A DNA stretch of 64,000 nt. Source: Pseudomonas mendocina. Its GTDB lineage: Bacteria > Pseudomonadota > Gammaproteobacteria > Pseudomonadales > Pseudomonadaceae. The position numbers and the translations under genes are program-made. The stretch spans positions 2,294,001 to 2,358,000 of the forward strand of contig CP148074.1 in the NCBI GenBank assembly GCA_037482215.1, in the 5' to 3' direction. The notes beneath the pieces are model-generated. The model had not been told where the DNA came from. It ran no database searches and saw only the letters and a list, made by a program, of their open reading frames with translations. Positions 17,410 to 26,571 of this stretch are shown one piece after another. How positions within the stretch are numbered: position 1 is the stretch's first letter; every line of letters begins with the position of its first letter.

Positions 17410-18228
17410 CTATTTGAGGCGGCGCTCGACACCTTTTTCCACCAGAATCTTGGCGGAAATCTCCTCAACGGAGAAGGTCGTTGAGTTGAGGTATGCAATA
17501 CCTTCGCGGCGGAACAGGTTTTCAACCTCGCGCACTTCAAATTCGCATTGAGCGAAGCTGGCGTAGCGACTGTTAGGCTTGCGTTCGTGGCGAATCGCGG
17601 TAAGGCGGTCTGGGTCAATGGTTAGGCCGAACAGCTTGTGCCGGTGTTGCTTAAGTGTTGCTGGCAGCTGCAGGCGCTCCATGTCCTCTTCAGTCAGAGG
17701 GTAGTTTGCCGCGCGAATGCCATATTGCATGGCCATATACAGGCAGGTTGGCGTTTTGCCGCAGCGGGAGACACCCACAAGGATAAGATCAGCCTTGTCA
17801 TAGTGCTGGGTGCGGGCGCCATCGTCGTTATCAAGGGCGAAGTTGACTGCCTCAATCCGCTCCATGTACTTAGAGCTTTGGCCGATTGCATGGGATTTGC
17901 CCACTGAATAAGAAGAGCTTGATGCCAACTCCTGCTCCAGTGGGGAGAGGAAGGAAGAGAAGATATCGATCATGAATCCTTCAGATTCAGCGAGCACTTC
18001 ACGGATTTCCTGATTGACAAGCGTGTCGAAAATGATGGGGCGATTACCGTCTTTCTCGGCGGCGGCATTGATTTGTTGTACCATAGCGCGCGCTTTTTCT
18101 ACGGAGTCGATGTAGGGGCGCGTCAGCTTGACGAAGTCGATGGTCTCAAATTGCGCCAACAGGCTCTGGCCTAATGTTTCGGCTGTAATACCAGTACCAT
18201 CGGAGATGAAGAAAGCTGTACGTTTCAT
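17410..18228 (-). CDS. ppsR: Phosphoenolpyruvate synthase regulatory protein (DUF299 kinase/phosphorylase)
   Basis: 272 residues. Bifunctional enzyme that inactivates PpsA by ADP-dependent phosphorylation and reactivates it by Pi-dependent dephosphorylation. The N-terminus [18 protein letters not shown] and the P-loop [12 protein letters not shown] near residue 150 are diagnostic. It is divergent from ppsA across 174 nt, the usual Pseudomonas arrangement. Confidence 0.95.
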   Translation of the reverse strand: MKRTAFFISDGTGITAETLGQSLLAQFETIDFVKLTRPYIDSVEKARAMVQQINAAAEKDGNRPIIFDTLVNQEIREVLAESEGFMIDIFSSFLSPLEQELASSSSYSVGKSHAIGQSSKYMERIEAVNFALDNDDGARTQHYDKADLILVGVSRCGKTPTCLYMAMQYGIRAANYPLTEEDMERLQLPATLKQHRHKLFGLTIDPDRLTAIRHERKPNSRYASFAQCEFEVREVENLFRREGIAYLNSTTFSVEEISAKILVEKGVERRLK

Positions 18229-18402
18229 TTGCGCCGTGGGCCTTAAGCTAGGGAGTATTCTTGGCTATGATAAGGCCCGTTTGGCAGGGCCAACCTGCGC
18301 GGCATTGTTACTTATTTTCCAGGGGTAGGCCACACGACTGGCATTTAGCGCTGGCTTAGCCTGCCCCATGAGCTTTTCCAACACCTTAGTGGAGAGATCA
18401 CC

Positions 18403-20775
18403 TTGGTAGAGTACGTAGTTTCCCTCGATAAGCTCGGCAACCACGATGTTGAGCACGTAGGGGGCAAGAACGCCTCCCTGGGCGAGATGATCAGCAACCT
18501 GTCAGGCGCTGGCGTTTCTGTACCTGGCGGTTTTGCTACCACGGCCCAGGCCTACCGGGACTTCCTTGAGCAGAGCGGCTTGAATGCACAAATTCACGCA
18601 GCGCTTGACGCTCTCGATGTCGACGACGTCAACGCACTGGCTAAAACCGGTGCCGAAATTCGTCAGTGGGTGATGGATGCACCTTTCCCAGCCGAACTAG
18701 ACAAGCAGATTCGTGAAGCTTTTGCTGCTATGGCCGGTGGCAACGACAATATGGCCGTTGCTGTTCGTTCATCCGCAACCGCAGAAGACCTGCCAGACGC
18801 GTCGTTCGCTGGCCAACAGGAAACCTTCCTGAATATTCGTGGTGTCGATAACGTTATCCGTGCCGCAAAAGAAGTATTCGCATCGCTGTTCAACGACCGT
18901 GCTATCGCGTACCGCGTCCACCAGGGCTTTGACCATAAATTGGTAGCCCTGTCAGCTGGCGTGCAGCGCATGGTGCGCTCAGAAACCGGTACCGCAGGTG
19001 TGATGTTCACTTTGGACACTGAGTCCGGTTTCCGTGATGTCGTGTTTATCACCGGTGCATACGGCCTGGGTGAAACTGTTGTACAGGGTGCCGTTAACCC
19101 TGATGAATTCTACGTACACAAACAAACACTTGAAGCAGGCCGTCCGGCCATCTTGCGCCGTAACCTGGGCAGCAAAGCAATCAAGATGGTGTATGGCGAT
19201 GAAGCCAAAGCCGGTAAATCGGTCAAGGTCGTTGATGTGGATCGTGAAGACCGCGCCCGCTTCTGCCTGACTGACGCTGAAGTCAGCGAGCTGGCTAAAC
19301 AGGCCATGATCATCGAGAAACACTACGGCCGTCCGATGGACATCGAGTGGGCTAAAGATGGCGATGACGGCAAGCTTTACATCGTTCAGGCCCGTCCTGA
19401 AACCGTGAAGAGCCGCTCCAACATCAACGTCATGGAACGCTACCTCCTGAAAGAGAAGGGGTCTGTGTTGGTTGAAGGCCGTGCAATTGGCCAGAAAATC
19501 GGTGCTGGTCGCGTACGTGTCATCAACGACGTATCGGAAATGGACAAAGTTCAGCCGGGCGACGTACTGGTTTCCGACATGACTGACCCGGATTGGGAAC
19601 CTGTGATGAAGCGCGCCAGCGCAATCGTCACCAACCGTGGTGGCCGTACCTGCCACGCGGCCATCATTGCCCGCGAACTGGGTATTCCGGCGGTTGTCGG
19701 TTGCGGCAACGCCACTCAGGCACTGAAAGACGGGCAGGGTGTAACTGTGTCGTGCGCTGAGGGTGACACTGGTTTCATCTTCGAGGGTGAACTGGGTTTC
19801 GATGTACGCACCAACTCCGTTGATGCAATGCCTGAGCTGCCGTTCAAGATCATGATGAACGTTGGTAACCCAGATCGTGCATTCGACTTTGCCCAACTGC
19901 CAAACGAAGGTGTTGGCCTGGCCCGTCTGGAGTTCATCATCAACCGTATGATCGGCGTGCACCCTAAAGCACTGTTGAACTACGCAGGCCTGCCGCCTGA
20001 GCTGAAAGACAGCGTCGAAAAACGCACCGCTGGTTACAGCGATCCGGTCAACTTCTACGTTGAGAAACTGGTAGAGGGCATCAGCACCTTGGCGGCTGCA
20101 TTCTGGCCGAAGAAGGTCATCGTGCGTCTGTCGGATTTCAAGTCCAACGAATACGCTAACTTGATCGGCGGCAAACTGTATGAGCCGGAAGAAGAGAACC
20201 CGATGCTGGGCTTCCGTGGTGCATCCCGCTATATCAGCGAATCATTCCGCGACTGCTTCGAGCTGGAATGCCGTGCGTTGAAAAAAGTCCGCAATGAAAT
20301 GGGCCTCACCAACGTTGAAATCATGGTGCCGTTCGTTCGCACCCTGGGTGAGGCAAGCCAGGTTGTCGATCTGCTGGCTGCTAACGGTCTTGCTCGTGGT
20401 GAGAATGGCCTGCGCATCATCATGATGTGTGAGCTGCCATCCAACGCACTGCTGGCTGAGGAGTTCCTCGAATACTTCGACGGCTTCTCCATCGGCTCTA
20501 ACGACCTGACTCAGCTTACTCTGGGCTTGGACCGTGACTCCGGCATCATTGCGCACCTGTTCGATGAGCGTAACCCAGCAGTTAAAAAACTGCTGAGCAA
20601 TGCCATTCAAGCGTGTAACAAGGCAGGCAAGTACATCGGTATTTGCGGCCAGGGCCCTTCGGATCACCCAGATCTGGCCCGTTGGCTGATGGAGCAGGGC
20701 ATTGAAAGCGTGTCGCTGAACCCTGATTCGGTGCTCGACACATGGTTCTTCCTCGCCGAAGGCCAGACTGCTTAA
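18403..20775 (+). CDS. ppsA: Phosphoenolpyruvate synthase (TTG start)
   Basis: 790 residues. Converts pyruvate plus ATP to PEP, AMP and Pi for gluconeogenesis. The N-terminal ATP-binding domain has [10 protein letters not shown] and [18 protein letters not shown]. The phosphohistidine swivel domain has [14 protein letters not shown] (His near residue 419). The C-terminal PEP domain has [17 protein letters not shown] and the catalytic-Cys region GICGQGPS. The start is a TTG at 18403 preceded by GGAGAG 6 nt upstream; this gives the family N-terminus [11 protein letters not shown] and no ATG is available nearby. Confidence 0.96.
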   Translation: MVEYVVSLDKLGNHDVEHVGGKNASLGEMISNLSGAGVSVPGGFATTAQAYRDFLEQSGLNAQIHAALDALDVDDVNALAKTGAEIRQWVMDAPFPAELDKQIREAFAAMAGGNDNMAVAVRSSATAEDLPDASFAGQQETFLNIRGVDNVIRAAKEVFASLFNDRAIAYRVHQGFDHKLVALSAGVQRMVRSETGTAGVMFTLDTESGFRDVVFITGAYGLGETVVQGAVNPDEFYVHKQTLEAGRPAILRRNLGSKAIKMVYGDEAKAGKSVKVVDVDREDRARFCLTDAEVSELAKQAMIIEKHYGRPMDIEWAKDGDDGKLYIVQARPETVKSRSNINVMERYLLKEKGSVLVEGRAIGQKIGAGRVRVINDVSEMDKVQPGDVLVSDMTDPDWEPVMKRASAIVTNRGGRTCHAAIIARELGIPAVVGCGNATQALKDGQGVTVSCAEGDTGFIFEGELGFDVRTNSVDAMPELPFKIMMNVGNPDRAFDFAQLPNEGVGLARLEFIINRMIGVHPKALLNYAGLPPELKDSVEKRTAGYSDPVNFYVEKLVEGISTLAAAFWPKKVIVRLSDFKSNEYANLIGGKLYEPEEENPMLGFRGASRYISESFRDCFELECRALKKVRNEMGLTNVEIMVPFVRTLGEASQVVDLLAANGLARGENGLRIIMMCELPSNALLAEEFLEYFDGFSIGSNDLTQLTLGLDRDSGIIAHLFDERNPAVKKLLSNAIQACNKAGKYIGICGQGPSDHPDLARWLMEQGIESVSLNPDSVLDTWFFLAEGQTA

Positions 20776-20796
20776 AACAGCATTAACTTTCAGTTC

Positions 20797-20825
20797 AAGG
20801 GCGGGGTTAACCCCGCCCTTTTTTG
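20797..20825 (+). terminator. Rho-independent terminator of ppsA
   Basis: Fully palindromic AAGGGCGGGGTT / AACCCCGCCCTT followed by TTTTG, 22 nt after the ppsA stop and 14 nt before the next ATG. Confidence 0.9.
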
Positions 20826-20838
20826 TGTCAGTAGAAAG

Positions 20839-21834
20839 ATGCGAAGCAGCAGCAAATTATTTCCCGTAGCGCTTATCAGTGCAGATTTCCGCGGAGATCT
20901 CACTGAGGACGTTTACCGCCTCAAACCTGGAAACAGTCCTGATCCTACCGTTGAATTGGCCCTGACCCGATTGGGCAAAGCTGATCAGCAGCAGCGGGGT
21001 ATGCCCGTGATTTTGCTCGCAGGTAGTTTTTCCAACCGCCGCTTTTGGTATTCGCCCAAAGGAATAGGGCTTGGAGCGGATCTGGCGCGTGAGGGTATGG
21101 ATGTATGGCTCGTGGAAATGCGTGGACACGGCCTGTCTCCGCGCAACCGGCAGTACTTGCGCAATACCGTTAATGACTATGTCCGCTTCGATCTCCCTGC
21201 CATTGCCGAATTTATTTACGAGCTGAATCCGCAAAAGGCCCACTGGTTGGGGCACTCTTTGGGGGGCGTAATTATTGCCGCTGCACTCGGTGGGCAGCAC
21301 CTAGATCAGGGAAAAATAGCTTCGGTCATGCTGTTTGGCAGCCAGGTCAGCAGCGGCCACTGGGCCCTTAAGATTCCTCCAGTTGAATGGTGCGCGCGCC
21401 TTGTGCTTACAGTTCGAAAATTTCTCAGCGGCCCTGATTTGAAGCGCGGTCCAGAAGATGAGCCTGCCAGCCTAGCTATCGAGGCAATGCGATGGCATGG
21501 ATTATTTGGCCGATTTCGTTCTCCTGAGCGCGATTGGTGGGCAGGACTTGCTGAGGTGAACATCCCTACCATGGCTGTCACAGCAGTAGCCGACAGAATG
21601 GATCCGGCCTGGGGATGCGAAAAGATGCTCAACCAGTTTGGCTCGCAAGCAAAACAACTTTTGGTTTTAGGTAAGGCTAACGGATTCAGCAGTGACTTCG
21701 GGCATGTCGAAATGCTTCTTAGCAAAGAAGCGCAGCGAGAGGTGTGGCCATTGATCAAACAGTGGCTGAATCATCAGCATCCGCCTGTGATGGATGCAAC
21801 TGCGACTGAAGAACTACAGCCCTGTAGTGCGTGA
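20839..21834 (+). CDS. Alpha/beta-hydrolase (esterase/lipase-like)
   Basis: 331 residues. The nucleophile elbow GHSLGG is near residue 139, preceded by an oxyanion strand PVILLAGSFSNRRFWYSP. An acid candidate lies in the VADRMDPAWG segment (about 252) and the histidine in DFGHVEMLL (about 293). No signal peptide is visible, so it is probably cytoplasmic. Substrate is unknown. It keeps its place between ppsA and rraA as in P. aeruginosa (PA1771-like, from memory). No good ribosome site is visible before the ATG at 20839, so the start is less certain. Confidence 0.8.
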   Translation: MRSSSKLFPVALISADFRGDLTEDVYRLKPGNSPDPTVELALTRLGKADQQQRGMPVILLAGSFSNRRFWYSPKGIGLGADLAREGMDVWLVEMRGHGLSPRNRQYLRNTVNDYVRFDLPAIAEFIYELNPQKAHWLGHSLGGVIIAAALGGQHLDQGKIASVMLFGSQVSSGHWALKIPPVEWCARLVLTVRKFLSGPDLKRGPEDEPASLAIEAMRWHGLFGRFRSPERDWWAGLAEVNIPTMAVTAVADRMDPAWGCEKMLNQFGSQAKQLLVLGKANGFSSDFGHVEMLLSKEAQREVWPLIKQWLNHQHPPVMDATATEELQPCSA

Positions 21835-21838
21835 CCCG

Positions 21839-21878
21839 ATAAGCTACAGTGGGTTCTTTAATGAACGCAGTAGCTTAT
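21839..21878. promoter_or_regulatory. Inverted repeat between hydrolase gene and rraA
   Basis: ATAAGCTAC (21839-21847) and GTAGCTTAT (21870-21878) are a perfect 9-bp dyad. The 22-nt loop holds a second small dyad GTTC-TTTAAT-GAAC. It begins 5 nt after the hydrolase stop. It may be a terminator without a T run or a control site of rraA. Confidence 0.45.
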
Positions 21879-21937
21879 GATAGTCAGGAATCAGCAATGT
21901 CCTGACCAGACCAAACGACACCACGAGGAGCTTTGAT

Positions 21938-22426
21938 ATGCAGTACATCACCCCTGACCTGTGCGACGCCTATCCTGAACTGGTGCAAGTCGTCGAACCA
22001 ATGTTTAGCAACTTCGGTGGCCGTGACTCATTTGGCGGAGAAATTGTTACCGTCAAATGCTTTGAAGATAACTCCTTGGTCAAAGAGCAGGTTGATCAAC
22101 CTGGTAAAGGTAAAGTTCTCGTAGTCGATGGTGGTGCCTCAATGCGCCGTGCACTCTTGGGCGATATGTTGGCTGAGAAAGCTGCCAAAAACGGCTGGGA
22201 AGGCATCGTCGTGTACGGCTGTGTGCGTGATGTCGATGTGTTGGCACAAACAAACCTTGGTATCCAGGCCTTGGCCAGTCATCCAATGAAGACGGACAAG
22301 CGTGGCATTGGTGACCTCAACGTACCGGTTACCTTCGGCGGTGTCACCTTCCGTCCGGGCGAGTTCATTTATGCGGATAACAACGGCGTCATTATTTCGC
22401 CGTCAGCGTTAAAAATGCCGGAGTAA
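21938..22426 (+). CDS. rraA: RraA-family regulator of ribonuclease activity / class II aldolase-like fold
   Basis: 162 residues. RraA fold motifs: [30 protein letters not shown] near the start, [26 protein letters not shown] and GCVRDVDVL in the middle, and a C-terminal [17 protein letters not shown]. In enterobacteria RraA binds RNase E and inhibits it; other members act as oxaloacetate decarboxylase or hydroxymethylglutarate aldolase, so the activity is not settled. GAGGAG lies 7 nt before the ATG. Confidence 0.9.
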   Translation: MQYITPDLCDAYPELVQVVEPMFSNFGGRDSFGGEIVTVKCFEDNSLVKEQVDQPGKGKVLVVDGGASMRRALLGDMLAEKAAKNGWEGIVVYGCVRDVDVLAQTNLGIQALASHPMKTDKRGIGDLNVPVTFGGVTFRPGEFIYADNNGVIISPSALKMPE

Positions 22427-22446
22427 TAGCGGTGCAGGAGCGCGCC

Positions 22447-23442
22447 ATGCTTGAGGACGACAACGCCCAGTGGGGGCTTCTTCACGCCTTCGTTCTCAAC
22501 GGTAAGGGTGGTGCCCGCAGCATCACCCGGCAGGAACTGCAAGACTTGCAACTGGAGGCTCATGAGAGCCTCTGGCTGCACTGGGATCGAGGCCACCCTC
22601 AAACTCAATCCTGGCTGCGTTTGGAAAGCGGATTGAACGAGTTCGTTTGCGATCTGCTTCTAGAAGAAAATACGCGCCCGCGCTTATTGTCTTTGCCTGA
22701 GAACCAACTGTTGCTGTTTCTGCGCGGTGTTAACCTCAATCCTGGGGCTGAGCCCGAGGATATGGTGTCCGCACGTATTTTTGCAGACTCGCAACGTGCC
22801 ATATCTCTGCGGTTACGCCCTCTGCATGCGACTGAAGAGTTGATCGAAGACCTCTTAGACGGGCATGGGCCTAAGACGGCAGCGGAACTGATCCTTAACC
22901 TCGCTCATTACATGACAGACAAGATCGACCAGCTGGTGTCTGAACTGTCTGAGCAGGTCGACGCGGAAGAGGAGCGCGCTGACGCTCTGGATAATCCCGC
23001 GCCCGACCACGCCATGCTCATGCAAATTCGTCGTCGAGCCGCTGGCTTGAGACGTTTTCTGGCCCCACAGCGTGACATATTTGCTCAGCTGACGGGAGTC
23101 GCCCTGGCATGGTTTTCTGATTGCAATAGCGGTTATTGGAATGAGCTGAACAACCGATTAACACGCTACCTGGAAGAGCTTGAGCTGAACCGTGAGCGGG
23201 TCAACCTGCTTATGGAGGCAGAAAACCGCCGAATGAACGAGCGCATGAATCGCACCATGTATCGCTTCGCGGTGATCACCAGCATATTCCTGCCCATGAG
23301 CTTTCTGACAGGGTTGCTGGGTATCAATGTAGGCGGAATACCTGGTTCAGATAGCCCTTTTGGTTTCCTAGTGGCCTGCATCTTGATTGGCCTTGTGGCA
23401 GTTGGCCAATGGCTATTGTTCAGGCGCTTACGCTGGGTGTGA
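22447..23442 (+). CDS. cmaX: CorA/ZntB-type metal ion transporter CmaX
   Basis: 331 residues. A soluble N-terminal domain and a long coiled-coil helix (about 150-265) lead into two C-terminal membrane helices. The first ends in the signature LTGLLGINVGGIPG, where GIN stands for the GMN of Mg2+ channels, as in ZntB proteins. The C-terminus is a short basic tail. A GTG at 22432 is in frame, but the ATG at 22447 has AGGAG 6 nt upstream and is preferred. The position before crfX-cmpX-sigX-oprF is the conserved Pseudomonas order. Confidence 0.9.
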   Translation: MLEDDNAQWGLLHAFVLNGKGGARSITRQELQDLQLEAHESLWLHWDRGHPQTQSWLRLESGLNEFVCDLLLEENTRPRLLSLPENQLLLFLRGVNLNPGAEPEDMVSARIFADSQRAISLRLRPLHATEELIEDLLDGHGPKTAAELILNLAHYMTDKIDQLVSELSEQVDAEEERADALDNPAPDHAMLMQIRRRAAGLRRFLAPQRDIFAQLTGVALAWFSDCNSGYWNELNNRLTRYLEELELNRERVNLLMEAENRRMNERMNRTMYRFAVITSIFLPMSFLTGLLGINVGGIPGSDSPFGFLVACILIGLVAVGQWLLFRRLRWV

Positions 23443-23443
23443 T

Positions 23444-23471
23444 GTGACTTGCATCAAGATTGTCTCGTCTA
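23444..23471 (+). promoter_or_regulatory. Predicted ECF (SigX-type) promoter of crfX-cmpX
   Basis: GTGACTT (23444-23450), 15 bp, then CGTCTA (23466-23471). The same pattern, GTGAAACTT-N15-TGTCCT, occurs upstream of oprF at 25235-25264. The CGTC core is typical of ECF sigma -10 elements. Inferred from this pairwise match only. Confidence 0.4.
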
Positions 23472-23496
23472 GCCGAAACATCCTGTGAGGTGCGCT

Positions 23497-23742
23497 ATGC
23501 ACGATCCATTTGAAGAATCGCTGCGCGATTTACTCAACTCATCCTCATCCGTGCGTGATGACGATGCATGTTTGAACCGCGTCCTCAAAACTGCCAACCG
23601 ACAGGTTGGGGCAGGGGATATGTTCAGCCTGATGGGAAACTGCCTAAGTGCCATCATGATTGCGCTGAATAATGGCTCTGCGCATGTAGCGCCTGTTTCT
23701 CGCCGCAAATCTACACGACGTACGACAAATAAGGTTGACTGA
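23497..23742 (+). CDS. crfX: CrfX small protein
   Basis: 81 residues, soluble and basic at the C-terminus, with a conserved N-terminus MHDPFEESLRDLLNSSSS. It is recognised mainly by position between cmaX and cmpX upstream of sigX, where Pseudomonas carries crfX, and by its N-terminal sequence. No domain of known activity is seen. GAGG lies 8 nt before the ATG at 23497. The stop codon lies 1 nt before the cmpX start, so the two are translationally coupled. Confidence 0.85.
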   Translation: MHDPFEESLRDLLNSSSSVRDDDACLNRVLKTANRQVGAGDMFSLMGNCLSAIMIALNNGSAHVAPVSRRKSTRRTTNKVD

Positions 23743-23743
23743 A

Positions 23744-24568
23744 ATGGAACTTGATCCCTGGACTCATAGCCTCGTAGCCGCAATGACAGCCTTGTGGACC
23801 AAGGTGGCAGGTTTTATCCCAAACCTGTTTGTGGCACTTATCCTAGTGCTGCTGGGGTTTGTCGTCGCCAAGTTGTTGGATACTTTGCTCTCAAAACTGC
23901 TTGGGAAAATCGGCCTTGACCGCCTGATGGCCGGAACTGGCCTGACCAAGATGCTTGCCCGTGCAGGTATACAGGTACCGGTATCCACCCTGATCGGCAA
24001 AATTGTCTACTGGTTTGTACTGCTTATATTCCTTGTCTCTGCTGCAGAATCACTGGGCCTTGAGCGCGTGTCCGCAACACTTGATGTGTTGGCGCTGTAT
24101 TTACCGAAGGTATTTGGTGCAGCATTGGTACTACTTGCTGGTGTTCTTCTGGCTCACCTGGTAAGTGGCCTGGTCCGTGGTGCCGCTGAAGGTGTTGGCC
24201 TCGAATACGCCCACGGCCTGGGGCGGATTGCTCAAGGCCTGGTCATCATTATCAGCATCTCTGTTGCTATTGGTCAGCTTGAAGTTAAAACCGATTTGCT
24301 GAACAACGTGATTGCCATTGTTTTGATTTCTGTTGGTCTGGCTGTTGCCTTGGCATTGGGATTGGGTAGCCGTGACATCGCCAGTCAGATTCTTGCCGGC
24401 ATTTACGTGCGTGAACTCTATGAAGTCGGGCAGTACGTTCAGATCGGTGCCGTCGAAGGCCAAATCGAAGAGATCGGTACGGTAAAAACCACATTACTGA
24501 CGGATGATGGCGATTTGATCTCTGTCTCTAATCGAACCCTGCTCGATCAGCAAGTTAGCAGCCGATAA
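23744..24568 (+). CDS. cmpX: CmpX membrane protein (MscS-like channel family)
   Basis: 274 residues. Four or five membrane helices come first, including LVALILVLLGFVVAKLLDTLL (about 25-45), and a repeated TM-helix unit. An MscS beta-domain-like C-terminus follows: YVRELYEVGQYVQIGAVEGQIEEIGTVKTTLLTDDGDLISVSNRTLLD. CmpX has been linked to envelope stress signalling to SigX in Pseudomonas. The ATG at 23744 lies directly after the crfX stop; AAGG lies within the crfX end. Confidence 0.9.
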   Translation: MELDPWTHSLVAAMTALWTKVAGFIPNLFVALILVLLGFVVAKLLDTLLSKLLGKIGLDRLMAGTGLTKMLARAGIQVPVSTLIGKIVYWFVLLIFLVSAAESLGLERVSATLDVLALYLPKVFGAALVLLAGVLLAHLVSGLVRGAAEGVGLEYAHGLGRIAQGLVIIISISVAIGQLEVKTDLLNNVIAIVLISVGLAVALALGLGSRDIASQILAGIYVRELYEVGQYVQIGAVEGQIEEIGTVKTTLLTDDGDLISVSNRTLLDQQVSSR

Positions 24569-24600
24569 GTTCATTACCTGCTATTGTATGCGGCCAACTC

Positions 24601-24623
24601 ACGGGGCTTTGCACCCCGTTTTG
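24601..24623 (+). terminator. Terminator/attenuator between cmpX and sigX
   Basis: Stem ACGGGG / CCCCGT with a 7-nt loop followed by TTTTGG. It lies only 14 nt before the sigX ATG, so sigX expression from cmpX promoters depends on read-through. Confidence 0.65.
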
Positions 24624-24636
24624 GCTCCAGTTTTGA

Positions 24637-25245
24637 ATGTCGGCCCGACTTGTTTTGAATAAAACCACCACAGCGCCCTCACGATATGATCCGCGTTCGC
24701 TCTCCGATGAGGAGCTGGCGATGCGTGCGCATGATGAGCTATTTCACATCACTCGAGCTTATGAAGAACTCATGCGCCGGTATCAGCGCACTTTGTTCAA
24801 TGTCTGTGCCCGCTATCTGGGAAATGAGCGTGATGCCGACGATGTTTGCCAAGAAGTAATGCTTAAGGTGCTGTATGGCCTTAAAAACTTTGAGGGTAAA
24901 TCAAAGTTTAAAACTTGGCTTTACAGCATCACTTATAACGAGTGCATAACCCAATACAGAAAAGAGCGGCGCAAGCGCCGCCTGATTGATGCCCTCAGCC
25001 TTGATCCGATTGAAGAGGCCTCAGAAGAAAAATCCCCTAAAATTGAGGATAAAGGCGGGCTTGATCGCTGGCTTGTTCACGTTAATCCGATTGACAGAGA
25101 AATTCTTGTGCTTCGTTTTGTCGCTGAACTGGAGTTTCAAGAAATCGCTGATATTATGCACATGGGCTTAAGTGCGACTAAAATGCGTTACAAGCGCGCG
25201 CTTGATCGCCTGCGTGACAAATTTTCTGACGGAAGTGAAACTTAA
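24637..25245 (+). CDS. sigX: ECF sigma factor SigX
   Basis: 202 residues. Region 2 includes RYQRTLFNVCARYLGNERDADDVCQEVMLKVLYGLKNFEG (about 48-90), followed by FKTWLYSITYNEC. Region 4 has DREILVLRFVAELEFQEIADIMHMGLSATKMRYKRALDRLRDKF near the C-terminus. SigX controls membrane fluidity, fatty acid synthesis and oprF in Pseudomonas. No anti-sigma gene is adjacent, as usual for this locus. The ATG at 24637 has no clear ribosome site; a TTG at 24655 (giving MNKTTTAPSRYDP) is a credible alternative start. Confidence 0.93.
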   Translation: MSARLVLNKTTTAPSRYDPRSLSDEELAMRAHDELFHITRAYEELMRRYQRTLFNVCARYLGNERDADDVCQEVMLKVLYGLKNFEGKSKFKTWLYSITYNECITQYRKERRKRRLIDALSLDPIEEASEEKSPKIEDKGGLDRWLVHVNPIDREILVLRFVAELEFQEIADIMHMGLSATKMRYKRALDRLRDKFSDGSET

Positions 25246-25264
25246 TTAGGTGGAATGCTGTCCT
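25235..25264 (+). promoter_or_regulatory. Predicted SigX-type promoter of oprF
   Basis: GTGAAACTT (25235-25243), 15 bp, then TGTCCT (25259-25264). It overlaps the last codons of sigX. A sigma-70 style extended -10 TGTTAGAAT (25281-25289) lies downstream, so oprF probably has two promoters, as known in P. aeruginosa. Confidence 0.4.
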
Positions 25265-25299
25265 AATTTCAGGTTATATCTGTTAGAATGACCTGTAGA

Positions 25300-25321
25300 G
25301 TTGTCTTGTTTGTCAGACAAC
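25300..25321 (+). promoter_or_regulatory. Hairpin in the oprF leader
   Basis: GTTGTCT (25300-25306), 8 nt, AGACAAC (25315-25321) form a perfect 7-bp stem 31 nt before the oprF ATG. It could shape stability of this abundant mRNA or be an operator. Confidence 0.4.
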
Positions 25322-25352
25322 TTACTGAGCACACAAGATAGGGATTCTCGTA

Positions 25353-26315
25353 ATGAAATTGAAAAACACATTAGGCGTTGTCATCGGTTCGCTGCTGGCT
25401 TCGTCCTCCCTCAGCGCGCTGGCTCAAGGTCAAGGCGCTGTAGAAATCGAGGGCTTTGCGAAGAAGCAGTATTTCGACAGTGCTCGTGATTTCAAAAATG
25501 ACGGCAACCTGTTCGGCGGTAGCATCGGCTACTTCCTGACTGACGACGTTGAACTGCGTCTGGCCTATGATGAAGTTCACAACGCACGTAGCGATGATGG
25601 TAAGAACATCAAGGGCGCTAACACCGCTCTGGACGCTCTGTACCACTTCAACAACCCTGGTGATGTAGTTCGTCCATACATTTCCGCTGGTTTCTCTGAT
25701 CAGAGCGTTGATCAGAATGGCAGCAACTCCCGCAATCGCTCCACCTTCGCTAATCTGGGTGGCGGTGCTAAGTTCTACATCACTGAGAACTTCTATGCAC
25801 GTGCTGGCGTTGAAGCTCAGTACAACATCGACCAAGGCGACACCGAGTGGGCGCCAAGCGTCGGTATCGGTGTTAACTTCGGTGGCGGCAGCAAGCCAGC
25901 TCCAGTTGTAGCAGCTGTAGAGCCGACTCCTGAGCCGACTCCTGTTGAAGAGCCGCTGGAACTGGTTCGTGTTGAACTGGACGTTAAGTTCGACTTCGAC
26001 AAGTCCTCTGTTAAAGAAGAAAGCTACGGCGATATCAAAAACCTGGCTGACTTCATGAATCAGTACCCACAAACCACCACCGTGGTTGAAGGTCACACTG
26101 ACTCCGTTGGTAGCGATGCCTACAACCAGAAACTGTCCGAAAACCGTGCAAACGCTGTTCGTGAAGTTCTGGTTAACCAGTACGGTGTTGATGGCAGCCG
26201 CGTAAGCGCTGCTGGTTACGGCGAGTCCCGTCCGGTCGCTGACAACGCAACTGCCGAAGGCCGCGCTGTAAACCGCCGCGTTGAAGCAGAAGTAGAAGCT
26301 CAAGTTCGCCAGTAA
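25353..26315 (+). CDS. oprF: Major outer-membrane porin OprF (OmpA family)
   Basis: 320 residues. The signal peptide ends near SALAQG (about 24). An N-terminal eight-stranded barrel runs to about 180 and closes with SVGIGVNFGGG. A Pro/Glu linker PTPEPTPVEEP is followed by an OmpA C-terminal peptidoglycan-binding domain: FDFDKSSVKEESYGDIKNLADFM, VVEGHTDSVGSDAYNQKLSENRANAV and GYGESRPVADNATAEGRAVNRRVE. No cysteines are present in the linker, unlike the P. aeruginosa protein. A strong terminator follows. It is the structural link of outer membrane and wall and a general porin. Confidence 0.97.
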   Translation: MKLKNTLGVVIGSLLASSSLSALAQGQGAVEIEGFAKKQYFDSARDFKNDGNLFGGSIGYFLTDDVELRLAYDEVHNARSDDGKNIKGANTALDALYHFNNPGDVVRPYISAGFSDQSVDQNGSNSRNRSTFANLGGGAKFYITENFYARAGVEAQYNIDQGDTEWAPSVGIGVNFGGGSKPAPVVAAVEPTPEPTPVEEPLELVRVELDVKFDFDKSSVKEESYGDIKNLADFMNQYPQTTTVVEGHTDSVGSDAYNQKLSENRANAVREVLVNQYGVDGSRVSAAGYGESRPVADNATAEGRAVNRRVEAEVEAQVRQ

Positions 26316-26334
26316 CTGAACTAAGCTTGTGAGG

Positions 26335-26360
26335 AAAGGCCCGGCAATAGCCGGGCCTTT
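26335..26360 (+). terminator. Rho-independent terminator of oprF
   Basis: 11-bp perfect stem AAAGGCCCGGC / GCCGGGCCTTT with a 4-nt AATA loop, 19 nt after the oprF stop. Confidence 0.88.
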
Positions 26361-26571
26361 CTATATCTGTGCTTTAACGACTAGCGTCGTCAACTATTTC
26401 AAGACCACCATTGAAAACGATGTTAGACGGCATACTCGGTGCGAAATGTAGACTAGACTAACTCGGTCTTTTATATTCCAGCCTTGAGTTATCACTTAGA
26501 TCTTGCGTCTGCGTATCAGTCAAAGAGCTGGTATCGCATCGACTCATTGATCTACCGCAGGAGTGGTAAGA
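26361..26571. other. Gap between oprF and csuE 3' ends
   Basis: About 210 nt between two convergent genes. I see no open frame or clear stem-loop for csuE termination. The sequence is lower in GC than the core genes around it. Confidence 0.3.

Noticed and set aside
18979..19962. Minus-strand open frame of 327 codons opposite ppsA
   Set aside because: Shadow of a strongly biased coding sequence; no ribosome site and no family resemblance.
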